A stretch of DNA of 64,000 bases from Microbacterium suaedae. Lineage in GTDB: Bacteria; Actinomycetota; Actinomycetes; Actinomycetales; Microbacteriaceae. The notes under the pieces are model-generated. The model saw only the letters and a program-made list of their open reading frames with translations. It was not told the DNA's origin and did not search any database. Position numbers and translations under genes: made by a program. The stretch lies in the NCBI RefSeq assembly GCF_003254645.1, contig NZ_PNFD01000001.1:1178001-1242000 (forward strand), given 5' to 3'. Positions 1 through 6,767 of this stretch are shown in pieces. The number at the start of each line of letters is the position of its first letter. Within the stretch, counting starts at the first letter, position 1.

Positions 1-1065
1 CGATGTCGGCAGCGCGCCCTCGGGATCCAGACCGGCGATGTCGAGGAACGTCGCCGCGAAGTCGACATTGGTGATGATGCCCTCGCAGCGCGATCCCGCG
101 GGGATCTCGGCCGGCCAGCGGACGAGCATCGGCATCTGCAGCGACTGGTCGAACATGAGGCGCTTATCGAACCAGCCGTGGTCGCCGAGGAAGAAGCCCT
201 GATCGGAGGTGTACACGACGAGGGTGTTCTCGGCGAGACCGCGCTCGTCGAGGTGGTCGAGGAGGCGCCCGACGTTGTCGTCGATCGACTGCACCGTCTG
301 CAGGTAGTCGCGCATGTAGATCTGGTACTTCCAGCGCATGCGCGCCTCGCGGTTCTCCTCGCCGCGCAGGTGCTCCGGGACCTCCTGCTTCAGGTCGTCG
401 GCACCCATATCGTCTGCGAGCGTCATGTGCACGTTCTGCACGGCCTTGCTGCGCGTCGCGTAGTCGTCGAAGAACGTCTCGGGCTCGGGGATCGAGCCGT
501 CGGCGTAGAGGTGCTTGTGCTTCTCGTCGGGGATCCAGGGGCGGTGCGGCGCCTTGTGGTGCACCATCGCGACGAAGGGATCCTCGCCGACGGAGTCGAT
601 CCAGTCGAGCGCGAGGTCGGTGACGATGTCCGTCGCGTAGCCCTTCACCGTGTGGCTGCCGTTCTCGTCGATCATCTCGGGATCGATGTAGTCGCCCTGA
701 CCGGGGAACACCTTCCATGCATCGAAGCCGCGCGGGGCGGAGACGCCGTGCTCTCCGAGGTGCCACTTGCCGAACATCGCCGTCTTGTAGCCGTCGTCGT
801 GCAGCGCCTCGATGAAGGTCGGGACGCGGTAGTCCATCTCCGTCCAGATCGACGAGACGCCGTTGATGTGGCTGTACGTGCCCGTCAGGATCGTCGCGCG
901 CGACGGACTGCAGATCGAGTTCGTGCAGTAGACGGCGTCCATCCGCACGCCGTCCTCGGCGATCCGGTCGAGGTGCGGCGTGCGGTTGACCCGGCTGCCG
1001 TACGCCGAGATGGCGTGCGCGGCGTGGTCGTCCGACATGATGAAGATGATGTTGGGGCGGGTCAT
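1..1065 (-). CDS. Sulfatase, C-terminus beyond the left window edge
   Basis: Hydrolyses a sulfate ester, probably on a sugar or glycan fragment. The N-terminus MTRPNIIFIMSDDH carries the metal-binding Asp pair of type I sulfatases. The CSPSR motif at residues 52-56 is the formylglycine site, whose Cys is oxidised by a formylglycine-generating enzyme (none in this window). No signal peptide is visible, so the enzyme should be cytoplasmic and act on an imported substrate. The start is set by GAGGAG seven bases upstream of the ATG. It lies 29 bases after the lacI-type gene and is the last visible gene of a symporter-regulator-sulfatase operon. The ORF stays open to base 1, so the C-terminus is missing. 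The family is clear; the substrate is unknown. Confidence 0.9.
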   Translation of the reverse strand, partial: MTRPNIIFIMSDDHAAHAISAYGSRVNRTPHLDRIAEDGVRMDAVYCTNSICSPSRATILTGTYSHINGVSSIWTEMDYRVPTFIEALHDDGYKTAMFGKWHLGEHGVSAPRGFDAWKVFPGQGDYIDPEMIDENGSHTVKGYATDIVTDLALDWIDSVGEDPFVAMVHHKAPHRPWIPDEKHKHLYADGSIPEPETFFDDYATRSKAVQNVHMTLADDMGADDLKQEVPEHLRGEENREARMRWKYQIYMRDYLQTVQSIDDNVGRLLDHLDERGLAENTLVVYTSDQGFFLGDHGWFDKRLMFDQSLQMPMLVRWPAEIPAGSRCEGIITNVDFAATFLDIAGLDPEGALPTS

Positions 1066-1094
1066 CGTGTCTCCTCGTTCCTGGGTATGTGTGA

Positions 1095-2129
1095 TCAGCC
1101 GACGAGCGTCGGCGCAAGCAGAAGGTGGTCGGGCGCCGCCCCGTCACGAGCGGCGGCGACGACGAGGCGCGCGCAGGCCCGACCACCGTCGAGCAGGGGA
1201 AGGCTCGCGTAGCTGAGCCCGGGCCATCGCGCCGGGTCGAGCGCGCCCGCCGCGAGACCGACGACACGGATCTCGGCGCTCCGCGTGCGCGCGGTCGCGA
1301 ACACGGTCTCGACGTCGGCGCCCCACGAGCACACGAGCGCCGAACGCTCGAGGTCGGCGGTGCCCGTGTCGAGCAGGTCGGCGACACGCCCCGCGAGGTC
1401 CTCGCGATACCGCGAATCGTCTTGCGGAGTGCGATCGAGCTCGGCGAGCTTCTCGGAGGTGACCGCCGTCTGGAGCACATGGATCGCCACATCGGGGCGC
1501 GCAGAGAGTTCGTGGAACATCGCCTGTTCACGGACGCGCTCGGCGTGCGAGACGATCTCCGGCCGCACGTAGTGCACCGTGCGCACGCCCTCCTCGACAA
1601 GCCGCCCGATCACCAGCTCGACTCCGCGGGCGTAGTCGAAGTCGACACTCGAGTACGGGACGCCGCCGCCCGCGTGACCGCAGTCGATCGCGGCGAACGG
1701 GATGGCGTGCTCGGCCACGGCGGCCGCCAGCTCGGCCGGCACCGCGTGATCGTCGTGCCCGACGAAGACGAGCCCGTCGAGCTGCCCGCCGCGCACGGCG
1801 TCGACGCCCGCCTGGTGGTCGCGCGTCGCGAGGAACATGAGCTGATATCCCTCTTCCGCGACACCCTGCGCCAGCCCCTCGGCGATCGCCGCATAGCGGG
1901 GGTACGACAGCGGCTTGTCGAGGATCACGCCGATGAGCCGTGCTGCGCGCTGCCGCAGCGATCGGGCGAGGGAGTTCGGCACATAGCCGATCTCGCGCGC
2001 GATCCGCCGGATCCGGGATCGCGTGCTCTCGGCGAGCGGGAAGTCGCTGTTGTCGTTCAGCGCGTACGAGACGGCCGAGACGGACACGCCGGCGCGCTCG
2101 GCGACATCGCGAAGGGTGGGTCGGTTCAT
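1095..2129 (-). CDS. LacI-family transcriptional regulator
   Basis: A 344-residue regulator with an N-terminal LacI helix-turn-helix (residues 1-50; TLRDVAERAGVSVSAVSYAL, then the hinge RIAREIGYVPNSLAR) and a periplasmic-binding-protein-like sugar domain for the rest. It starts 3 bases after the symporter stop, so it is co-transcribed and translationally coupled. The likely operators are the paired palindromes at 3621-3657 in front of the symporter, which would make this an autoregulated local repressor of the symporter-lacI-sulfatase operon. The inducer is probably the sulfated or desulfated sugar. Confidence 0.93.
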   Translation of the reverse strand: MNRPTLRDVAERAGVSVSAVSYALNDNSDFPLAESTRSRIRRIAREIGYVPNSLARSLRQRAARLIGVILDKPLSYPRYAAIAEGLAQGVAEEGYQLMFLATRDHQAGVDAVRGGQLDGLVFVGHDDHAVPAELAAAVAEHAIPFAAIDCGHAGGGVPYSSVDFDYARGVELVIGRLVEEGVRTVHYVRPEIVSHAERVREQAMFHELSARPDVAIHVLQTAVTSEKLAELDRTPQDDSRYREDLAGRVADLLDTGTADLERSALVCSWGADVETVFATARTRSAEIRVVGLAAGALDPARWPGLSYASLPLLDGGRACARLVVAAARDGAAPDHLLLAPTLVG

Positions 2130-2132
2130 GGA

Positions 2133-3563
2133 TCAGCCCTCGGCGGCCCCGTCCCGCGCGGCGTGGCGGGCCGCGAGCGTCTCGACGTTCTCGGCGACAC
2201 GACGGCGGCTCAGTGGATACCAGGTGAGAAGGAGCACGGCCGCGACGCCGTACAGGATCGCGGGCACGAGGGTCGAGATCGTGTAGATCCCGTCGATTGT
2301 CGCGGCGGTCTGCTGCACGCCGCCCTCCTGGTAGCCGACGAAGCCGAGCGCGATGCCGCCCGCGCCGCCCGCGATGGCGAAGCCGAGCTTGCGGGCCCAC
2401 GTGTTGATCGCGTAGACCGTCCCGTCGTCTCGCTCCCCCGTGCGCACCTCCTCGTAGTCGACGACGTCCGCGATGACCGCCCACACGAGCAGGTTGTAGG
2501 TTCCGACGCCGAAGCCCGCGATGACGGAGAGCACGATGAACGCCCACGGAGAGGTGACGTGCAGGACGTACATGGCGAAGAAGACGACCGAGCTGAGGAC
2601 GAGCATGCCGGCGATGAACTCGCGCTTGCCGATCCTGCGGGCGACGGCCGCCGCGAAGGGAGCGAGGAGAAGCCCGGGAACGAAGCTCGCGAGCTGCGCG
2701 GGCCCCGAGAGGGCGCCGTTGTTGAAGTAGTTCAGCCAGAGGTAGGCCGCCATCGCGTTGACGAGCAGCCCCGCCAGCATGAGGATCAGATTCGACACCA
2801 TCAGCCCCAGGAGGGCGCGGTTCGTCGCAAGAGAGCGGAGCAGCCGCGGGAAGCTCGCCCTCTCCTGCGGAATGGCCTTCACCCGCTCGCGGGTGAGTCC
2901 GTAGCAGAAGCCGTAGTAGATGATGGCGGCCGCGCCGAACGCGATGGCGACGCCGAAGAACGCCATCGGTCGCACCGTCGAGACTCCGTCCACGGTGCTG
3001 TAGATGATGAGCGGGGGCACGAGGGCGACGAAGACGCCCGCCACGTTCGCGCCGATGCCGCGGAACACCGAAAGCGACGAGCGCTGGCCGGGATCCGGCG
3101 TGATGACGGCGGCGAGGGAGCCGTACGAGATGTTGACCATCGTGTAGAACACGGATCCCCACAGCACATAGGTGACGACCGCATACGTGAGCTTCGCGCC
3201 ATAGACCCAGTCGGCGACGAACGGCGCGTACATGAGCGCGCTCATGACGGCGAGAGGGATGGCCGCCCGCAGGATCCACGGCCGGAAGCGCCCCTTCACC
3301 GAGGGGCGATGGGAGTCGAGGAAGCGCCCCCACCCGACGTCCGTGAAGGCGTCGAGAAGACGCGTCAGGAGGAAGAGCAGCCCCACATGACCGGCCTGCA
3401 GGCCCGCGACGTCCGTGAAATAGACCATCAGATACGACGACGCGAGCAGGAAGATGAAGTCGTTCCCGAGATCGCCGAAGAGGTAGCCGACGCGGTCGCG
3501 CCAGCCGAAGGGACGGGCTGTCGACAGGGCTGTCGTCAGGGTGGTCTGGGAGTCGGTGGTCAC
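2133..3563 (-). CDS. GPH-family (MFS) sugar:cation symporter
   Basis: A 476-residue, very hydrophobic protein with about 12 transmembrane segments. The N-terminal stretch RVGYLFGDLGNDFIF is typical of glycoside-pentoside-hexuronide:cation symporters (MelB/XylP-like), as is the loop before helix 3 (LLDAFTDVGWGRFLDS). It should bring a glycoside or uronide into the cell by cation symport. It is the first gene of the operon that continues with lacI and the cytoplasmic sulfatase, so a sulfated saccharide is a reasonable substrate; this is inference. The start follows GAGGAGGACACGTG, and LacI operators lie about 60 bases upstream. Confidence 0.88.
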   Translation of the reverse strand: MTTDSQTTLTTALSTARPFGWRDRVGYLFGDLGNDFIFLLASSYLMVYFTDVAGLQAGHVGLLFLLTRLLDAFTDVGWGRFLDSHRPSVKGRFRPWILRAAIPLAVMSALMYAPFVADWVYGAKLTYAVVTYVLWGSVFYTMVNISYGSLAAVITPDPGQRSSLSVFRGIGANVAGVFVALVPPLIIYSTVDGVSTVRPMAFFGVAIAFGAAAIIYYGFCYGLTRERVKAIPQERASFPRLLRSLATNRALLGLMVSNLILMLAGLLVNAMAAYLWLNYFNNGALSGPAQLASFVPGLLLAPFAAAVARRIGKREFIAGMLVLSSVVFFAMYVLHVTSPWAFIVLSVIAGFGVGTYNLLVWAVIADVVDYEEVRTGERDDGTVYAINTWARKLGFAIAGGAGGIALGFVGYQEGGVQQTAATIDGIYTISTLVPAILYGVAAVLLLTWYPLSRRRVAENVETLAARHAARDGAAEG

Positions 3564-3620
3564 GTGTCCTCCTCGAGCGTGATCAGCCGCGGCATCGCGG
3601 TCCAGAGATCACGCTAGAGA

Positions 3621-3657
3621 GTTCAATCGTTTGAAACAAACATTCAAACGATTGAAC
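3621..3657. promoter_or_regulatory. Paired LacI-type operators upstream of the symporter operon
   Basis: A perfect 15-bp inverted repeat (arms 3621-3635 and 3643-3657) with a 7-base centre. Each arm is itself a near-palindrome around a central CG: TTCAATCGTTTGAA and TTCAAACGATTGAA. This is the form of LacI-family operators. The two site centres are 21 bp apart, two helical turns, so two dimers or one tetramer would bind the same DNA face. The site lies between the symporter start (3563) and the end of the flavin reductase gene. Confidence 0.8.
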
Positions 3658-3670
3658 TTTCTCGCGGGGG

Positions 3671-4276
3671 TCACCCGCCCGGAACGGGCGGGAGCTCCAC
3701 GACCTCGCCGAGACTGCTGTAGCGCGGGCCCGCGAGGCGTCCGAGGGGGCGCAGCAGTTCGGTGTCGATGCGTCCGTCGACCATCACGGCCTCGTCGACG
3801 TGCCATCCGACGACGCGCCCCACCACGAACTGTCCGCCGGTCGGGCTGAACTCGATGGTGCGCTCGTGCACGCACTCCATGCTCACCTTCGCTGATGCGA
3901 GGCGCGGAACGGCGATCTTCTCGGATGCGGCGAGCTCAAGCCCCTGCGCTTCCGCTTCACTCACGTCCGGCGCGAGGAACGCACTGCTCGCGTGCACCTG
4001 CTCGAGGAGATCGTCGGTCGCGACGTTGACGACGAACTGCCCGTCGCGCTCGATGTTCTCGATCGTGTCCTTCCGCCCCGTCGGCCGGCGGTTGATGGTG
4101 AACCCGAGCATCGCGGGGTGCTGGCTCACCCACGCGAACGAGCTGAACGGCGCGAGGTTGACGGTGTGCGGAGGAATGCCGCTCGTGACCCACGCGATCG
4201 GGCGCGGCACGACGGATCCGACCAGCAGGCGGTACGTCGATGCGGGGTCGAGGGGTTCGGCGTCGATGAACATCAT
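3671..4276 (-). CDS. Flavin reductase-like FMN-binding split-barrel protein
   Basis: A 201-residue FMN-binding split-barrel (flavin reductase/flavoredoxin) protein. Family features are LVGSVVPRPIAWVTS near the N-terminus, NLAPFSSFAWVSQHPAMLGF for flavin binding, and a GRKDTIENI helix. Members give reduced flavin to a partner monooxygenase or reduce quinones and metals. It is the last gene of the gentisate operon and overlaps the upstream isomerase gene by 4 bases (ATGA). It could serve a hydroxylase that makes gentisate; no such oxygenase is in this window. The start is supported by AAGGAG eight bases upstream. Confidence 0.8.
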   Translation of the reverse strand: MMFIDAEPLDPASTYRLLVGSVVPRPIAWVTSGIPPHTVNLAPFSSFAWVSQHPAMLGFTINRRPTGRKDTIENIERDGQFVVNVATDDLLEQVHASSAFLAPDVSEAEAQGLELAASEKIAVPRLASAKVSMECVHERTIEFSPTGGQFVVGRVVGWHVDEAVMVDGRIDTELLRPLGRLAGPRYSSLGEVVELPPVPGG

Positions 4277-4827
4277 GGGCTCCTTGGAGAGACGGGGCTC
4301 GGGAGGGGAAGGTGGTCGCGGATCTCGGGCGGGACGTCGGCCTCCCGCGCGCCGCCGTCGAGGTCGAGGGCGCGCCCCCATACCTCTCTCGCGCGCCGCC
4401 GGACGGTCTCCCGCGCGGTGACCACGGCGCCCTTCGCGACACGGATCGGGCGGTTCCAGCGCTCCTCGGGGAGGTCTCGCCATTCGACGTTGAGGTGCAC
4501 GGCCGCGTGCGCCGCGAGGTTGCGCAGAGCTTCGACGGGGAGCGTCGCGGCGAAGTCGATCTCCTCGCGCCGCTCGCCTGGCGAGGCGAGGAGCGGATCC
4601 TCGTCCGATGTGCGCAGCGCCTCGATGACCCGGGCGATCTCGCGCGCATCGAGCCCGACGTGGGCGACGACGTGCGCGCGCGTCCACCCCGACACCCGGG
4701 ATGGCCCGGAGAGCCGCGCGTCTGGGAGGTCACCCAGCACCCGAGAGAAGAAGGCCTGGCCGCGCCGGGCGAGAAGGAGATCCGCGGCGAGCGCCGGATC
4801 CCTGACGTTGTCGGTCCGGCCCGCCAT
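4273..4827 (-). CDS. Maleylpyruvate isomerase family protein (mycothiol-dependent, DinB-like)
   Basis: A 184-residue protein of the DinB/mycothiol maleylpyruvate isomerase family. It has the four-helix bundle with the metal-ligand pattern GWTRAHVVAHVGLDAREIARV (first His in the helix) and a later AAHAAVHLNVEW stretch. In actinobacteria this fold converts maleylpyruvate to fumarylpyruvate with mycothiol as cofactor, step two of gentisate degradation. Its stop/start overlaps both link it to the fumarylpyruvate hydrolase gene upstream (TGATG) and the flavin reductase gene downstream (ATGA), which fits that role. Confidence 0.82.
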   Translation of the reverse strand: MAGRTDNVRDPALAADLLLARRGQAFFSRVLGDLPDARLSGPSRVSGWTRAHVVAHVGLDAREIARVIEALRTSDEDPLLASPGERREEIDFAATLPVEALRNLAAHAAVHLNVEWRDLPEERWNRPIRVAKGAVVTARETVRRRAREVWGRALDLDGGAREADVPPEIRDHLPLPSPVSPRSP

Positions 4828-5669
4828 CACGGCCCCTCGAAGCGGATCCGGTTGCGCAGCTCGCCGATGCCGTCGATGGCAGTGACCATCTCGTCGCCGT
4901 CGCGGAGATAGCGCGCGGGGGTGCGCGCGTGCCCGACACCGCCCGGAGTTCCCGTCGCGATCACATCGCCGGGCTCGAGCGGGAGGATCCGCGAGATATA
5001 CGACACGAGGGCCGCGGGCTCGAAGACGAGATCGTCGGTCGTCGCGTCCTGCAGCGTCTCGCCGCCGACCTCGCAGCGGATCCGCTCCCCGAGCGCGAAC
5101 GCGTCGGCCGTCTGCAGGACGGGGCCGATCGGCGTCGTGCGGGCGAAGTTCTTGCCCTGCAGCCACTCGAGCGTGCGGTTCTGCCAATCGCGCATCGAGA
5201 CGTCGTTGAGCACGGTGTACCCGGCGATCGCGTCTGCGGCTTCGTCCGTGCCGATGTCCGCAGCCTCGCGCCCGATGACGATCGCGAGCTCGGCTTCCCA
5301 GTCGACCGCGTCGCGCGCGTGCGCCGGAACGACGATGTCGTCGGAGGGGCCCGTGAGCGCGGTGGCGAACTTCGCGAACAGCGTCGGGTGCTCGGGAAGC
5401 TCCCGCCCCATCTCGAGGATGTGGCTTCGATAGTTGAGGCCGACGCACAGGATCTTCGCCGGCCGCGGCACGACGGGCGCCCAGCGCGCTGCGGGGATCC
5501 GGTCGAGCGGGATCCTCTCACCGGACGCGCGGCTCGCTCGCCGGCGCCAGTCCGGATCCGCGAGCAGCTCGCCCACGTCGGCGGCGCCGGGAATCGGTGT
5601 GGCCGCGTCGTCGTCCACGACGACGGCCGTCGTTCCGCCGTCCTCGCGCCGCAGGGTCGCGAGCCTCAT
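4827..5669 (-). CDS. Fumarylacetoacetate hydrolase family: probable fumarylpyruvate hydrolase
   Basis: A 280-residue FAH-family hydrolase, probably splitting fumarylpyruvate into fumarate and pyruvate. A short N-terminal domain (residues 1-70) is followed by the catalytic domain: KILCVGLNYRSHILEMG, then the metal-binding DWEAELAIVIGR and LNDVSMRDWQ, and GDVIATGTPGGVG near the C-terminus. Its start overlaps the gentisate dioxygenase stop by 4 bases (ATGA) and its stop overlaps the isomerase start (TGATG). The order dioxygenase, hydrolase, isomerase is a complete gentisate lower pathway. Confidence 0.88.
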   Translation of the reverse strand: MRLATLRREDGGTTAVVVDDDAATPIPGAADVGELLADPDWRRRASRASGERIPLDRIPAARWAPVVPRPAKILCVGLNYRSHILEMGRELPEHPTLFAKFATALTGPSDDIVVPAHARDAVDWEAELAIVIGREAADIGTDEAADAIAGYTVLNDVSMRDWQNRTLEWLQGKNFARTTPIGPVLQTADAFALGERIRCEVGGETLQDATTDDLVFEPAALVSYISRILPLEPGDVIATGTPGGVGHARTPARYLRDGDEMVTAIDGIGELRNRIRFEGP

Positions 5670-6751
5670 CGTCCGCCGTCTCGTTCGGGTACGTAGGTGC
5701 GCGCGAATCCGAGGCGCTCGATCACGGGTGCATCGCTGAAGCGGAACAGGTCGAACTCCGTCTCGGCGCGAAGTGACCACGGCACCCAGCTCGGGACGAC
5801 GAAGAGATCGCCCTTCTCGAGGCGATGCGTCTTGTCGCCGAGCACCACCTCTCCGCGCCCCTCGAACACCTGCCAGACGGAGGATCCGACCTCGTGACGC
5901 GCGGGGGTCACGGCTCCGCGACGCAGCCGGTGAAACTCGCACCGGATGGTCGGCATGACGTCGCCGGCGGTCGTCGGATTGCTGTAGCGGATCGCGGCGT
6001 GGCCCTGTTCGACGGTCGCGGGGTACCCCTCGTCTTCGAGCGCGAGCTGCTCGGCGAGGGCCGCATCGGTGTGCTCCCACCGGTACGCACTCAGGGGCGA
6101 GCTGACGCGCGTCTCCAGACCCGACAGCGGCCGAAGCCCCGGATGCGCCCAGAGCCGCTCGGCGCGCGAGACGTCGGGCGATGCCTCGTCGGTCACGCGC
6201 TCGGAACCGTACTCGAAGAACCCGACGTCGGTGTAGTTCGACAGCGGGATGTCGAGACCGTCGATCCACGCCATCGGCTCCGCCGTGTCGTTGTGATGCC
6301 CGTGGAAATTCCAGCCGGGGGTGAGCAGCAGATCGCCGCGCGACATCCGCACGGGATCCCCGTTGACGACGGTCCACACGCCCTCGCCCTCGACGACGAA
6401 CCGGAAGGCGTTCTGGCTGTGCCGATGCTCCGGGGCCGTCTCGTGCCCGCCCAGGTACTGGATCGCGCACCAGAGAGTCGGCGTCGCGTATGCCGTTCCG
6501 GGCAGCCCCGGGTTGCGGAGGCCGATCGCGCGGCGTTCGCCGCCGCGGCCGACGGGCACGAGATCGCCGGAGCGCCTCGCGATGTCGTACAGCGCATCCC
6601 AGCGCCATACGTGCGGGACCGCCGCCGGGGCGGGTGTCATCGGCATGAGGTCATCGCGCTGCGTCCACAGCGGCGCCGTGGAGTTCGCCTCAAAGTCGGC
6701 GTAGAGCTGCTCGAGCTCGGGCGAATCGATACGCCCGTCCATCGCGTCCAT
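5666..6751 (-). CDS. Gentisate 1,2-dioxygenase
   Basis: A 361-residue bicupin ring-cleavage dioxygenase that opens gentisate (2,5-dihydroxybenzoate) to maleylpyruvate. The N-terminal cupin has the iron-ligand pattern EHRHSQNAFRFVVEGEG (His109, His111) and NFHGHH (His150). A second cupin lies near residues 270-340 (RHEVGSSVWQVFEGRGEV, then LEKGDLFVVPSW). It starts 16 bases after the GH3-TetR gene with no room for a separate promoter, so the aromatic pathway is probably on the transporter/glycosidase transcript. Length and domain order match known gentisate dioxygenases. Confidence 0.93.
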   Translation of the reverse strand: MDAMDGRIDSPELEQLYADFEANSTAPLWTQRDDLMPMTPAPAAVPHVWRWDALYDIARRSGDLVPVGRGGERRAIGLRNPGLPGTAYATPTLWCAIQYLGGHETAPEHRHSQNAFRFVVEGEGVWTVVNGDPVRMSRGDLLLTPGWNFHGHHNDTAEPMAWIDGLDIPLSNYTDVGFFEYGSERVTDEASPDVSRAERLWAHPGLRPLSGLETRVSSPLSAYRWEHTDAALAEQLALEDEGYPATVEQGHAAIRYSNPTTAGDVMPTIRCEFHRLRRGAVTPARHEVGSSVWQVFEGRGEVVLGDKTHRLEKGDLFVVPSWVPWSLRAETEFDLFRFSDAPVIERLGFARTYVPERDGGR

Positions 6752-6767
6752 GTGCTCTTTCTCCGTT

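Noticed and set aside
1125..3617. Long open frame on the plus strand (830 codons) opposite the LacI and symporter genes
   Set aside because: It is antisense to two clearly conserved proteins, is Arg/Asp/His-rich without domains, and is a by-product of high third-position GC.
4827..6608. A single 593-codon frame containing the fumarylpyruvate hydrolase
   Set aside because: The first half is out-of-frame sequence of the gentisate dioxygenase gene; the real start at 5669 has the family N-terminus and an ATGA overlap.
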